Assembly: GCF_037078405.1 (NCBI RefSeq)
Contig: NZ_JAYMGZ010000001.1
Span: forward strand, 930,001 to 994,000
Direction: 5' to 3'
Length of the DNA stretch: 64,000 nt
Source of the DNA: Haloarcula sp. DT43
Lineage (GTDB): Archaea > Halobacteriota > Halobacteria > Halobacteriales > Haloarculaceae
In this document: positions 1 through 9,069 of the stretch, in pieces
How positions within the stretch are numbered: the stretch's first letter is position 1
How the letters are laid out: the number at the start of each line of letters is the position of its first letter
Notes under the pieces: generated by a model
What the model was told of the DNA's origin: nothing
The model's input: only the letters and a program-made list of their open reading frames with translations
Database searches by the model: none
Made by a program: the position numbers and the translations under genes

Positions 1-1
1 G

Positions 2-664
2 GCGGAGAAACGCGAGCGACGCGACGAACTACAAAACTCCATCGGCGGCGTCAGGAACGAAATCGAGGAGCTGGAGTCGCTGCGGGAGCGTCGCGAGGAC
101 CTCGAAACGACCCTGGAGCGACTCGAAACGCTGTACGAGGAGACCGAGCGGCTCCAGGAGATGTACGGCACGCTCCGGGCGGAACTGCGCCAGCGCAACG
201 TCGAGACGCTCGAACGGATGCTCAACCGGACGTTCGACCTGGTGTACCAGAACGATTCGTACTCCCACATCGAACTCGACGGGCAGTACCGTCTCACGGT
301 GTACCAGAAGGACGGCGAGCCGCTGGAGCCCGAACAGCTCTCCGGCGGGGAGCGGGCGCTGTTCAACCTCAGCCTGCGGTGTGCCATCTACCGCCTGCTC
401 GCGGAGGGCATCGAGGGTGCCGCGCCGATGCCGCCGCTCATCCTCGACGAGCCGACGGTGTTCCTGGACTCGGGTCACGTCACGCAACTGCTCGATCTCG
501 TCGAGTACATGCGCGACGAGGTCGGCGTCGAGCAGATTCTCGTGGTCAGCCACGACGAGGAACTGGTCGGTGCGGCCGACGACCTCGTCCGTGTCGAGAA
601 GGACGCCACGACCAACCGCTCGCGGGTCGAACAGGTCGTGGCGACGGTGGCGGAACTGGCCTGA
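2..664 (+). CDS. rad50: DNA double-strand break repair ATPase Rad50, C-terminal part (5' truncated by window)
   Basis: The visible 220 codons are the C-terminal third of Rad50, the SMC-like ATPase that partners Mre11 in double-strand break processing. An acidic coiled-coil segment (about residues 1-65 of the fragment) leads into the C-terminal ATPase lobe, with the ABC signature [13 protein letters not shown], Walker B with D-loop ([12 protein letters not shown]) and the switch histidine in VVSHDEEL. The N-terminal Walker A and zinc hook lie left of the window, so no start is assigned. It is convergent with the small gene that ends at 679. Identification is firm; only completeness is unknown. 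Confidence 0.95.
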   Translation, partial: AEKRERRDELQNSIGGVRNEIEELESLRERREDLETTLERLETLYEETERLQEMYGTLRAELRQRNVETLERMLNRTFDLVYQNDSYSHIELDGQYRLTVYQKDGEPLEPEQLSGGERALFNLSLRCAIYRLLAEGIEGAAPMPPLILDEPTVFLDSGHVTQLLDLVEYMRDEVGVEQILVVSHDEELVGAADDLVRVEKDATTNRSRVEQVVATVAELA

Positions 665-678
665 CCGCGGCGGCGTTC

Positions 679-1101
679 TCAGTCGCGGAGGCGGGCCAGT
701 CCGTCGCTCGTCGTCTCGGTCGTCTCGTAGCCCCGCTGGCCGTGGACCGTCGCTTCGGCGATGAGGCCGGCGGCGCGGAACTCCGCCAACAGCCCGTGCA
801 GGTCGCTCTCACAGAGGTCGTACGCGGAGAGCAGTTCCTGCACCGAGAGCGGGCCGCGGTCGTCGAGTTCGACGAGCAGACCCAGGGACCGGTCGTCGTG
901 GGTCGCCGTGAGGACGCGGCGCGCGGCGTCGGGCACGGCCGTCGCGGCCGTGGCAAGCGGCGACTCGCCCTCGACGGGTTCGAGGTCGGCGTTCGGGACG
1001 TGTCGCTGCTCGCCGGTTTCGGGGTTCCGGACGAGGCTCGCGTCGGCGGACTCCTTCAGCAGTACGTAGCGCGTGCCGTCGTCGTCCCGCACAGTACGCA
1101 T
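679..1101 (-). CDS. conserved haloarchaeal protein with winged-helix-like C-terminal half
   Basis: A 140-residue acidic soluble protein. The N-terminal half (MRTVRDDDGTRYVLLKES, then RNPETGEQRHVPN) looks like a small beta-rich module. Residues about 75-140 read as a winged helix: GPLSVQELLSAYDL, then LHGLLAEFRAAGLIAEA, then a wing. I chose the ATG at 1101 over the upstream in-frame ATG at 1164 because the intervening residues are low-complexity and lack acidic haloarchaeal composition. It lies between rad50 and polB and ends 15 bp from the rad50 stop. Its function is unknown; a DNA-repair link would be inference from position only. Confidence 0.8.
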   Translation of the reverse strand: MRTVRDDDGTRYVLLKESADASLVRNPETGEQRHVPNADLEPVEGESPLATAATAVPDAARRVLTATHDDRSLGLLVELDDRGPLSVQELLSAYDLCESDLHGLLAEFRAAGLIAEATVHGQRGYETTETTSDGLARLRD

Positions 1102-1126
1102 GGGGTCTGATAGCCGGTCGGCCCCG

Positions 1127-1525
1127 TTAGCCGTTGTGGTCGCCCGGCTCCGCGCCGTCGGCACCGGCCTCCGTCGCCCCGGTCCCGTCCTCGTCGTCGG
1201 ATTTCCGCTCTCGCTCGAACTGGACGTACCGGAACGTCCCGTAGCCGAACGCGATGACGCCGACGAGGAAGATACGAACCCCGAGGTCGACTCGCCCCTC
1301 GAAGTACGCCAGCATCGGCCCGAGCGAGAGGGCGAGCAGCGCGACGTTGAAGACGATGACGAGCCTGACGAACAGCCCCGTGGCGTCGCTGTTGTAGTCG
1401 CCGCCGGACGGGGACGGCGCGTCCGGCCCGAGGCTCTCCGGGTCGAACTCCTCTGGCTCGTACTCGCTTTTCTCCGAGAGGACGCCGCTGCGCTCGTTCG
1501 GGTCGTCCTCGTCGGGGATGTCCAT
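1127..1525 (-). CDS. small integral membrane protein, unknown function
   Basis: A 132-residue protein with an acidic soluble N-terminus (about residues 1-48), two predicted transmembrane helices (around FVRLVIVFNVALLALSLGPM and LGVRIFLVGVIAFGYG), then a basic stretch FRYVQFERERK and an acidic tail. The ATG at 1525 is preferred over the preceding in-frame GTG at 1528. It is one of three short minus-strand genes packed between rad50 and polB; its start is 41 bp from the next stop at 1566. No catalytic motif is visible and no function is proposed. Confidence 0.8.
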   Translation of the reverse strand: MDIPDEDDPNERSGVLSEKSEYEPEEFDPESLGPDAPSPSGGDYNSDATGLFVRLVIVFNVALLALSLGPMLAYFEGRVDLGVRIFLVGVIAFGYGTFRYVQFERERKSDDEDGTGATEAGADGAEPGDHNG

Positions 1526-1565
1526 CACACTAACTACGACAGGTGGAGGCTAAAAGTACTTCCTG

Positions 1566-1757
1566 TCAGGCGATCTCCTGTAGGGTCAGCGCCGTATCGG
1601 TCTGCAACCACGCGAGGGGGTTCTCCGCGTCGTAGAACACTGTCCCCTCCTCGGTCTCGTAGGTCTCGGTCGTCTGGATGGCGTCCGGGAGCGCCGGCTC
1701 CGACCGCAGTTCTTCGGACCTATCCGCCTCGCCGTGGGGGGATGCGTGGTGCGACAT
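1566..1757 (-). CDS. small conserved haloarchaeal protein (63 aa)
   Basis: A 63-residue acidic protein beginning MSHHASPHGEAD and ending WLQTDTALTLQEIA. The central YETEEGTVFYDAENPLAW reads as a short beta-rich core that could bind a partner. It is divergent from polB, whose start is 108 bp away, so the two share the 1758-1864 promoter region. No recognised function. The length, acidic composition and codon bias argue that it is real. Confidence 0.7.
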   Translation of the reverse strand: MSHHASPHGEADRSEELRSEPALPDAIQTTETYETEEGTVFYDAENPLAWLQTDTALTLQEIA

Positions 1758-1864
1758 TAGCCGTCAAACTTGGGTATGGTACTCGATGGCATATACTTTC
1801 TGCCTGTGGCAATACCCCGTCGACCGTCGGTGTTTTTATGCGGCATCTCGAAGCATCCCCAAGA

Positions 1865-4663
1865 ATGAGTGACGGGACCCAGGGCACGCTGGGGGACTTC
1901 GCGCAGGACGCCGAGGCGGACCGCCCGGTCGCCGACGAGGCGGCAGCCATCGCCGGCAATGGGAACGGCGGGACGAGCGTCGTCGACATCGACGAGCGTC
2001 AGTTCCCGCCCGTGGAAGAGACCGTCGAATTCGTCGTCACGCAGGTCGATTACACCATCGAGGGCCAGGGCGACGACGAGTTCCCGGTCGTCCACGTCTT
2101 CGGGCGCACCGACGACAACGAGCCAGTCCACGCGCGCGTCTTCGATTTCAAGCCCTACTTCTACGCGCCGACCGACAGCGTCACCGAGGACGAACTCCGG
2201 CAGTACGACAGCATCACCGGGTGGGAGGCGGTCGACGAGGACGGCGAGCCCTACGAGTCGATTCGCGGCGAGCGCCTGACGAAGATATTCGGGCGGACGC
2301 CACGCGACGTGGGGCAAATACGCGACGAATTCGACCACTACGAGGCGGACATCCTCTTCCCCAACCGCCTGCTCATCGACAAGGACATCACCAGCGGCGT
2401 GCGCGTGCCCGCCCGCGAACTCGACGACGGGAGCCTGAAGGTCCACCACGAGGAAGTCACGCCGACCGAGGTCACCGCTGACCTGCGGGTGAACACCTTC
2501 GACATCGAGGTCGACGACCGCCAGGGCTTCCCCGAGGACGGCGAGGAGCCGATAATCTGTCTCACGTCCCACGACTCCTACCGCGACGAGTACGTCGTCT
2601 GGCTGTACGAGTCCCCCGACGGCATCGACGGGCCCGAGGCGCTGGCCGGCTACGACCCGATTCGAGAGGCCTTCGAGGCCGACGTGCGCGTCTTCGCGGA
2701 GGAAGAAGCCATGCTGGAGGCGTTCGTCGACTACGTCGTCGACACCGACCCGGACGTGCTCACGGGGTGGAACTTCGACGACTTCGACGCGCCGTACTTC
2801 CTGGACCGCCTGGAGGCACTCCAGAGCTACGACCACGATTACGACCTGTCCGTCGACCGCCTCTCGCGGGTCGACGAGGTCTGGCGCTCGGGCTGGGGCG
2901 GCCCGGACATCAAGGGTCGGGTCGTCTTCGACCTCCTCTATGCCTACAAGCGCACGCAGTTCACCGAACTCGAATCCTACCGGCTCGACGCCGTCGGCGA
3001 GCAGGAACTCGGCGTCGGCAAGGAGCGCTACACCGGCGATATCGGCGACCTCTGGGAGCAAGACCCCGAGCAGTTGCTGGAGTACAATCTCCGGGACGTG
3101 GAGCTGTGTGTCGAACTCGACCGCGAGCAGGACATCGTCGACTTCTGGGACGAGGTCCGCACCTTCGTCGGCTGCAAGCTCGAAGACGCGACGACGCCCG
3201 GCGACGCCGTCGACATGTACGTGCTGCACAAACTGTACGGCGAGTACGCGCTGCCTTCGAAAGGACAGCAGGCCAGCGAGGACTACGAGGGCGGGGCTGT
3301 CTTCGACCCGATCACGGGCGTTCGCGAGAACGTCACCGTACTGGACCTGAAGTCGCTGTATCCGATGTGCATGGTGACGACGAACGCCAGCCCGGAGACG
3401 AAGGTCGACCCCGATGCCTACGACGGCGACACCTACCGCGCGCCCAACGGCACCCACTTCCGGAAGGAACCGGACGGCGTCATCCGGGAGATGGTCGACG
3501 AACTCTTATCAGAGCGCGAAGAAAAGAAGGCGCTCCGAAATGACTATTCGCCGGATAATCCGGAGTACGAGCGCTATGACCGGCAGCAAGCGGCGGTGAA
3601 GGTGATAATGAATTCGTTATATGGGGTCCTGGGATGGGACCGCTTTCGCCTCTACGACAAGGAGATGGGCGCGGCCGTCACCGCCACCGGCCGCGAGGTC
3701 ATCGACTACACCGACGAAGTCGTCGAAACCGAAGGGTACGAGGTCGTATATGGAGACACCGACTCCGTCATGCTCCAGGTCGGCGACATCGGCCCAGACG
3801 ATGTCGAGGGCGACGTGGCGGTCACCGACGAGATGCGCGAGAAACATCCCGAGATGAGCGACGACGAACTCGAACTCATCGCCGCGACCATCGCGAAGGG
3901 ATTCGAACTGGAAGAGACCATCAACGCCTCCTACGACGAGTTTGCCACCGAGCGACTCAACGCCGACGAGCACCGCTTCGAAATCGAGTTCGAGAAGCTC
4001 TACCGCCGGTTCTTCCAGGCGGGCAAGAAGAAGCGCTACGCGGGCAACATCGTCTGGAAGGAGGGCAAACACGTCGACGACATCGACATCACGGGCTTCG
4101 AGTATCAGCGCTCGGACATCGCGCCCATCACCAAACGGGTCCAGAAGGAGGTCATCGACCGCATCGTCCGCGGCGAGGACGCCGAGTCCGTCAAGCAGTA
4201 CGTCAGCGACGTCATCGAGGACTACCAGGACGGGAACGTCGACTACGACGACGTGGGTATCCCCGGCGGCATCGGCAAGAAACTGGACAACTACGACACA
4301 GACACCGCGCAGGTCCGCGGCGCGAAGTACGCGAACATGCTGCTGGGGACCAACTTCCAGAGCGGGTCGAAGCCAAAGCGCCTCTATCTCGACCGGGTCC
4401 ACTCCGACTTCTTCCAACGCATCGAGGAAGAGGAAGGGCTGGACCCCCAGCGGGACCCGCTGTACGGCGAGTTCCGCCGGGACCCCGACGTAATCTGTTT
4501 CGAGTACGCCGACCAGATTCCGGCGGAGTTCGAGGTCGACTGGGACAAGATGCTCGACAAGACGCTCAAAGGGCCGATTGCCCGTATCCTCGAAGCGCTG
4601 GACATCTCCTGGGAGGAGGTCAAATCCGGCCAGGAGCAGACCGGTCTCGGGAGCTTCATGTAA
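1865..4663 (+). CDS. polB: replicative DNA polymerase, family B (PolB1), intein-free
   Basis: A 932-residue B-family polymerase for chromosomal replication and repair, with 3'-5' exonuclease. In order: ExoI FDIEVDD, ExoII NFDDFDAPYF, polymerase motif A DLKSLYPMC, motif B KVIMNSLYGVLGW (Asn583) and motif C YGDTDSV. Two PCNA-binding (PIP-like) motifs are visible, QGTLGDF near residue 6 and QTGLGSFM at the extreme C-terminus. The ATG at 1865 is chosen because the protein then begins MSDGTQGTLGDF; the longer open frame upstream is an antisense shadow of the small minus-strand genes. Motifs B and C, common intein sites in archaeal polB, are uninterrupted, but the surrounding codons are atypically AT-rich (see findings). 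Confidence 0.97.
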   Translation: MSDGTQGTLGDFAQDAEADRPVADEAAAIAGNGNGGTSVVDIDERQFPPVEETVEFVVTQVDYTIEGQGDDEFPVVHVFGRTDDNEPVHARVFDFKPYFYAPTDSVTEDELRQYDSITGWEAVDEDGEPYESIRGERLTKIFGRTPRDVGQIRDEFDHYEADILFPNRLLIDKDITSGVRVPARELDDGSLKVHHEEVTPTEVTADLRVNTFDIEVDDRQGFPEDGEEPIICLTSHDSYRDEYVVWLYESPDGIDGPEALAGYDPIREAFEADVRVFAEEEAMLEAFVDYVVDTDPDVLTGWNFDDFDAPYFLDRLEALQSYDHDYDLSVDRLSRVDEVWRSGWGGPDIKGRVVFDLLYAYKRTQFTELESYRLDAVGEQELGVGKERYTGDIGDLWEQDPEQLLEYNLRDVELCVELDREQDIVDFWDEVRTFVGCKLEDATTPGDAVDMYVLHKLYGEYALPSKGQQASEDYEGGAVFDPITGVRENVTVLDLKSLYPMCMVTTNASPETKVDPDAYDGDTYRAPNGTHFRKEPDGVIREMVDELLSEREEKKALRNDYSPDNPEYERYDRQQAAVKVIMNSLYGVLGWDRFRLYDKEMGAAVTATGREVIDYTDEVVETEGYEVVYGDTDSVMLQVGDIGPDDVEGDVAVTDEMREKHPEMSDDELELIAATIAKGFELEETINASYDEFATERLNADEHRFEIEFEKLYRRFFQAGKKKRYAGNIVWKEGKHVDDIDITGFEYQRSDIAPITKRVQKEVIDRIVRGEDAESVKQYVSDVIEDYQDGNVDYDDVGIPGGIGKKLDNYDTDTAQVRGAKYANMLLGTNFQSGSKPKRLYLDRVHSDFFQRIEEEEGLDPQRDPLYGEFRRDPDVICFEYADQIPAEFEVDWDKMLDKTLKGPIARILEALDISWEEVKSGQEQTGLGSFM

Positions 4664-4680
4664 CCCGACGCCGACGACGG

Positions 4681-4690
4681 TTTTTCTCTC
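4681..4690 (+). terminator. polB oligo-T terminator
   Basis: Seventeen bases after the polB stop there is a run of five T followed by CTCTC, then a sharply AT-rich stretch before sufC. Oligo-T tracts are the usual archaeal intrinsic termination signal. No strong hairpin precedes it. Confidence 0.5.
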
Positions 4691-4788
4691 GAAAAAATAT
4701 TATTTCTATATACTGAACTGCATTTCACGTCAATGCGAAAGCTTCATGGGTGAAACGGACCTTCTTTCGGTTGACCTAAGAGATACCT

Positions 4789-5721
4789 ATGGCTACACTC
4801 GAAATCAACAATCTCCACGCAGAAGTCGCAGAAGAGGACGGTGAGACGATTCTCCGCGGTGTCGACCTGGAAGTCGAATCCGGCGAGATTCACGCGCTGA
4901 TGGGCCCCAACGGCTCGGGGAAGTCGACGACGGCGAAGATTATCGCCGGCCACCCGGCCTACGAGGTAACCGACGGCGAAGTGCTCATCCACCTCGAGGA
5001 AGACGAGTTCGGTGACGAGGAAATCCCGGAGGACCTCCGAACCTGGAACCTGCTCGACCTGGAACCGAACGAGCGCGCCGCGCTCGGCATCTTCCTCGGC
5101 TTCCAGTACCCGGCCGAAATCGAGGGCGTCACGATGGTGAACTTCCTGCGGACCGCGCTCAACGCCAAGCTCGAAGAGCGCGAGGAACTCTTCGAGGACG
5201 ACGACGAGGAAGACGAAGCCGACGCAGAGGGCGGCGACACCAACGAGGACGCCGCCGGCTACGACACCTCCCCGATGGAAGGCAACGTCGAAGAGGGCGA
5301 AATCGGCGTCGCCGAGTTCCAGGAAATCCTCCAGGAGAAGATGGAGCAACTGGACATGGACGAGAAGTTCGCGTCCCGGTATCTCAACGCCGGCTTCTCC
5401 GGCGGCGAGAAGAAGCAAAACGAGGTGCTCCAGGCCGCCATCCTCGAACCGTCCATCGCCGTGCTCGACGAAATCGACTCCGGGCTGGACATCGACCGGC
5501 TGCAGGACGTCTCCAACGGCATCAACGCGCTCCGTGACGAGCAGGGCGCGGGCATCCTCCAGATTACCCACTACCAGCGCATCCTCGACTACGTCGAACC
5601 CGACCACGTCCACGTGATGCTCGACGGCCAGATAGCCACCTCCGGCGGCGCGGAACTCGCCGAGAAGCTCGAAGACGAGGGGTACGACTGGGTCCGAGAG
5701 GAAGCCTACGAGGCCGCGTAA
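4789..5721 (+). CDS. sufC: Fe-S cluster assembly ATPase SufC
   Basis: ABC-type ATPase of the SUF iron-sulfur cluster scaffold, which binds SufB-SufD and drives cluster assembly in the cytoplasm. Walker [10 protein letters not shown] (about residues 39-47), signature [12 protein letters not shown] and Walker [13 protein letters not shown] are all present. At 310 residues it is longer than bacterial SufC (about 250) because of an acidic insert at about residues 130-175, between the Q-loop region ([10 protein letters not shown]) and the signature motif. It is the first gene of sufCBD, 36 bp before sufB. The leader at 4691-4788 is AT-rich (TATA-like TATATA near 4709) and holds short complementary arms. 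Confidence 0.96.
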   Translation: MATLEINNLHAEVAEEDGETILRGVDLEVESGEIHALMGPNGSGKSTTAKIIAGHPAYEVTDGEVLIHLEEDEFGDEEIPEDLRTWNLLDLEPNERAALGIFLGFQYPAEIEGVTMVNFLRTALNAKLEEREELFEDDDEEDEADAEGGDTNEDAAGYDTSPMEGNVEEGEIGVAEFQEILQEKMEQLDMDEKFASRYLNAGFSGGEKKQNEVLQAAILEPSIAVLDEIDSGLDIDRLQDVSNGINALRDEQGAGILQITHYQRILDYVEPDHVHVMLDGQIATSGGAELAEKLEDEGYDWVREEAYEAA

Positions 5722-5757
5722 CGCCCTTCCGTACACAGCGATAACACTACACACACT

Positions 5758-7188
5758 ATGAGTTCAGACCAAGACCACCTCAAAGAAACCGACACCGAGA
5801 AGCGCTTCGAGTTCAAGAAAGAGGAGAAATCCGCCTTCGAAGCCGAGAAGGGCCTCACGGAGGAGACCATCCGGGTCATCTCCGAAGACAAGGACGAGCC
5901 CGAATGGATGCTCGAGCGCCGCCTGCGCGCGCTCGAACAGTACAAGGAGATGCCGATGCCGGACGACTGGCCGGGCGCGCCCGACCTCTCCGAGGTCGAC
6001 GTCGACGAAATCGTCCCGTACATCCGCCCCGACATCGAGACACGCGGCGGCGTCGACGACTGGAACGACCTCCCGGAGGAGATTCAGGACACCTTCGACA
6101 AACTGGGCATCCCGGAAGCCGAGAAGAACGCGCTCTCGGGCGTCGGTGCGCAGTACGAGTCCGAAATCGTCTACCAGAACATGCAGGAGCGCTGGGAGGA
6201 GAAGGGCGTCATCTTCTGTGACATGGACAAGGCCGTCCAGGAGCACGAAGACATCCTCAAAGAGTACTTCATGACCAAGGCCGTGCCGCCGAGTGACAAC
6301 AAGTTCGCGGCGCTGCACGGCGCAATCTGGTCCGGCGGGTCGTTCGTCTACGTCCCCGAGGACACCACGGTCGACATGCCGGTCCAGGCGTACTTCCGCA
6401 TGAACTCCGACGGCATGGGCCAGTTCGAGCACACGCTCATCATCGCCGAGGAGAACTCCGAGGTCCACTACATCGAGGGCTGTTCCGCCCCGAAGTACTC
6501 GGAGTTCAACCTTCACTCCGGCGGCGTCGAAGTGTTCGTCAAGGAGAACGCCCACGTCCAGTACTCGACCGTCCAGAACTGGTCGAAGAACACGTACAAC
6601 CTCAACACCAAGCGCGCCATCTGCGAGGCCGACGGCACGATGGAGTGGGTCTCCGGGTCGATGGGGTCGAAGGCCACGATGCTGTATCCCTCCACCGTCC
6701 TCAAGGGGCCGGGCGCGACGGACAACCACATCACCATCGCCTTCGCCGGCGAGGGCCAGGACATCGACACGGGCGCGAAAGTTTATCACAACGCCCCCGA
6801 GACGAAGTCCACCATCGAGTCGAAGTCCATCAGCAAGGACGGCGGCCGCACGAACTACCGCGGCCTCGTCCACATCGCCGACGGTGCCGAGGACTCCTCG
6901 ACCTCCGTCGAGTGTGACGCCCTGATGTTCGACAACGAGTCCACCTCGGACACGATGCCGTACATGGAGATTCAGGAGTCCAAGGTCGATGTCGCCCACG
7001 AGGCGACCGTCGGCAAAATCGGCGACGAGGACGTCTTCTATCTGCAGTCCCGCGGCCTGGACGACGACGACGCGAAGCAGATGATCGTCGCCGGCTTCAT
7101 CGAGCCCATCACGGAAGAACTGCCCATCGAGTACGCCGTCGAACTGAACCGCCTCATCGAACTGGAGATGGAGGGGTCGCTCGGATAA
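5758..7188 (+). CDS. sufB: Fe-S cluster assembly scaffold SufB
   Basis: SufB core scaffold subunit (476 aa), which accepts persulfide sulfur and assembles Fe-S clusters with SufC and SufD. It carries the long parallel beta-helix with recognisable SufB blocks: FCDMDKAVQEH, YIEGCSAPKYSEFNLH, NLNTKRAICEADGTMEW and, near the C-terminus, SVECDALMFDNES, which contains the conserved cysteine of the SufB/SufD interface. The acidic N-terminal helix (KETDTEKRFEFKKEEKSAF) is typical of archaeal SufB. It lies 36 bp after sufC and only 2 bp before the sufD start, so the operon is translationally compact. Confidence 0.96.
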   Translation: MSSDQDHLKETDTEKRFEFKKEEKSAFEAEKGLTEETIRVISEDKDEPEWMLERRLRALEQYKEMPMPDDWPGAPDLSEVDVDEIVPYIRPDIETRGGVDDWNDLPEEIQDTFDKLGIPEAEKNALSGVGAQYESEIVYQNMQERWEEKGVIFCDMDKAVQEHEDILKEYFMTKAVPPSDNKFAALHGAIWSGGSFVYVPEDTTVDMPVQAYFRMNSDGMGQFEHTLIIAEENSEVHYIEGCSAPKYSEFNLHSGGVEVFVKENAHVQYSTVQNWSKNTYNLNTKRAICEADGTMEWVSGSMGSKATMLYPSTVLKGPGATDNHITIAFAGEGQDIDTGAKVYHNAPETKSTIESKSISKDGGRTNYRGLVHIADGAEDSSTSVECDALMFDNESTSDTMPYMEIQESKVDVAHEATVGKIGDEDVFYLQSRGLDDDDAKQMIVAGFIEPITEELPIEYAVELNRLIELEMEGSLG

Positions 7189-7190
7189 CC

Positions 7191-8402
7191 ATGAGCACGC
7201 AGGTACACGCCAATCTCACAGAGTCCCAGGTGGAACAGATTTCAGACGACCTCGGCGAGCCCGAGTGGCTGCTGGAGACGCGCAAGGAGGCGCTCGCGGC
7301 GCTGGACGACCTCGACATGCCGGAGGTCATCCGGACGCCGGGTCGCACCTGGACGAACCTCGACGCGCTCGACTACGAGTCGCTGGTCGACCCGCTCGAG
7401 TACGCACAGGACAAGGACCGCGTCGACGCCGAGGGCGTCGAGGTGCTGTCCTGGAGCGAGGCGCTCGACGAGCACGCGGACCTCGTCGAGGAGCACTTCG
7501 GCAGCGTCGTCGACCCGCAGCGGGACTACCTCACCGCGCTGTCGACGGCCCTGTTCTCCGCCGGGACGGTCGTCTACGTCCCCGAGGGCGTCGACGCCGA
7601 GGACGTGAAGATTCGGACGACGATGAACAGCCAGTCGCTGTTCAACTACACGCTCGTCCTCGCCGAGGAGTCCTCGTCGGTGACGATTCTGGAACGCCAG
7701 GGGACCGGCGAGACGACCGACGGCGACCAGTACTACTCCGGTATCGTCGAGGTCGTCGCCGAGGAGAACGCCTACGTCCAGTACGGCGCGCTCCAGAACC
7801 TCTCGGAGGAGACCTACAACTTCCAAGTCAAGCGCGGCCACGCCGACACCTACGCCACCGTCAACTGGATCGACGGCAACATCGGCTCCCGCCTGACCAA
7901 GTCCAGCGTCGAGACCCGGCTGCTGGGTGACGCCTCCGAGTCACAGATTCTCGGCGCGTTCTTCGGTCACGAGGACCAGCACTTCGACATCGGGTCGCGG
8001 GTCTGGCACGAGGCCGAACACACCGTCGCCGACCTCGTCACTCGCGGCGTCCTCGACGACGAGGCCCGCTCGGTGTACGAGGGGGTCCAGGACGTGGGTC
8101 GAGAGGCCTGGGACACCAGCTCCTACCAGCGTGAGAACACGCTCATGCTCTCCGACGAGTCCGAGGCCGACGCGTCGCCGAAGCTCATCATCAACAATCA
8201 CGACACCGAGGCCTCCCACTCTGCGACGGTCGGGCAGGTCGACGAAGAGGACATGTTCTACATGACCTCCCGTGGCGTCAACCCCGAGGCGGCGAAGAAC
8301 ATGCTCGTCGAGGGCTTCTTCGTCCCCGTGCTCGAAGAGGTGCAGGTCGACGAACTCCGCGAGGACCTCGACCAGCTCATCTACGAGCGGCTTCGGGAGT
8401 AG
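7191..8402 (+). CDS. sufD: Fe-S cluster assembly protein SufD
   Basis: SufD (403 aa), the partner of SufB in the SufBC2D complex. Diagnostic blocks include VVYVPEGV, YVQYGALQNLSEETYNF, a beta-helix region ending in ASHSATVGQVDEEDMFYMTSRGV, and NMLVEGFFVPVLEEV. It resembles SufB in its C-terminal half but lacks the SufB cysteine block GCSAPKYS, which supports SufD over a second SufB. The start lies 2 bp after the sufB stop, indicating cotranscription and probable translational coupling. No sufE or sufS follows; sulfur donation must come from elsewhere in the genome. Confidence 0.93.
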   Translation: MSTQVHANLTESQVEQISDDLGEPEWLLETRKEALAALDDLDMPEVIRTPGRTWTNLDALDYESLVDPLEYAQDKDRVDAEGVEVLSWSEALDEHADLVEEHFGSVVDPQRDYLTALSTALFSAGTVVYVPEGVDAEDVKIRTTMNSQSLFNYTLVLAEESSSVTILERQGTGETTDGDQYYSGIVEVVAEENAYVQYGALQNLSEETYNFQVKRGHADTYATVNWIDGNIGSRLTKSSVETRLLGDASESQILGAFFGHEDQHFDIGSRVWHEAEHTVADLVTRGVLDDEARSVYEGVQDVGREAWDTSSYQRENTLMLSDESEADASPKLIINNHDTEASHSATVGQVDEEDMFYMTSRGVNPEAAKNMLVEGFFVPVLEEVQVDELREDLDQLIYERLRE

Positions 8403-8551
8403 CGCGACGGCTCCGCAGTCCCGGAACCTTTCTCGTCGATATTCGGTGGGAGCCGTCGCCACGGCGAGCGGTCGACAGGCCGCGCGTGTGGCGAGAACGC
8501 GGGTCAGACGACAGGGAACCGCTTAAGTCCGGGCCTCCCCGAACTACGTGT

Positions 8552-8590
8552 ATGACCGTAGCACAGCGCCGAGCGGGGGTATTGCCGTGA
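8552..8590 (+). other. possible leaderless 12-codon upstream ORF overlapping the next gene
   Basis: An ATG at 8552 opens a 12-residue frame (MTVAQRRAGVLP) whose TGA (8588-8590) overlaps the GTG start of the rubrerythrin-like gene as GTGA. A TATA-like CTTAAG lies at 8522-8527, the spacing at which haloarchaeal leaderless transcripts start near 8552. It may serve as a leader peptide or a re-initiation device, or be coincidental. Confidence 0.35.
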
Positions 8591-9069
8591 GCCTTACACA
8601 GCCGGTCGCGTCCGACCATCAACTCGCCCGGCTGCTGCAAATCGGCATCGTCCTCGAAGAAGTCGTCGAGGCACGGGCGGCGAAACACGCCGAGGAGACG
8701 AACGCCGAACACGAGCAGGCGGTGCTTGACCTCCTCGAACACGCCGAGACGGAGTCGGCCGACCACCGACGCCGGCTGGAGGCGCTCATCGACGACCTCG
8801 AAGCGGACACCGTCCCGTTCGAGGAGATAGAGATGCTGGTCGAGGCCCAGTACGAGGCCGACGAGGACTTCGACGGCGTGCTGTACGACCAGCTCTGTAA
8901 CGAGGAGACCGCGTACAAGTTCTACGACGACCTCATCGAGGCAATCGAGGCGTCCGACGTGACGTTCACTATCGACCGCGAGCGACTGCTCGACGTGCTG
9001 TCGGACATCCGCGAGGAGGAGGCTGAGGGCGTCGAAGAAGTGACCGACCTGATGGAGGACTACCAATGA
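8587..9069 (+). CDS. ferritin-like (rubrerythrin-type) four-helix protein
   Basis: A 160-residue, strongly acidic, all-helical protein starting at GTG 8587 (VSLTQPVASDHQLARLL). The four helices carry a rubrerythrin-like pattern of acidic and His residues: LEEVVEARAAKH, ETESADH, EETAYKFY and IREEEAEGVEE. A diiron or metal site is therefore plausible, though the last His ligand is not evident. Its stop overlaps the start of the DtxR-family regulator (ATGA), so the two are coupled. It sits directly downstream of sufCBD, which suggests a role in iron storage, oxidative-stress protection or metal sensing. The GTG is chosen because the upstream in-frame GTG at 8548 adds poor-quality sequence. Confidence 0.85.
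   Translation: MSLTQPVASDHQLARLLQIGIVLEEVVEARAAKHAEETNAEHEQAVLDLLEHAETESADHRRRLEALIDDLEADTVPFEEIEMLVEAQYEADEDFDGVLYDQLCNEETAYKFYDDLIEAIEASDVTFTIDRERLLDVLSDIREEEAEGVEEVTDLMEDYQ

Noticed and set aside
1073-1864. N-terminal extension of polB
   Set aside because: The extra residues are basic and antisense to the small minus-strand genes; ATG 1865 gives the expected start.
1757-3457. 566-codon open frame on the minus strand
   Set aside because: Antisense of polB; no family motifs and atypical composition for haloarchaea.
3600-3780. Intein in polB
   Set aside because: Motifs B and C are contiguous and the gene length (932 aa) is that of the mature enzyme.
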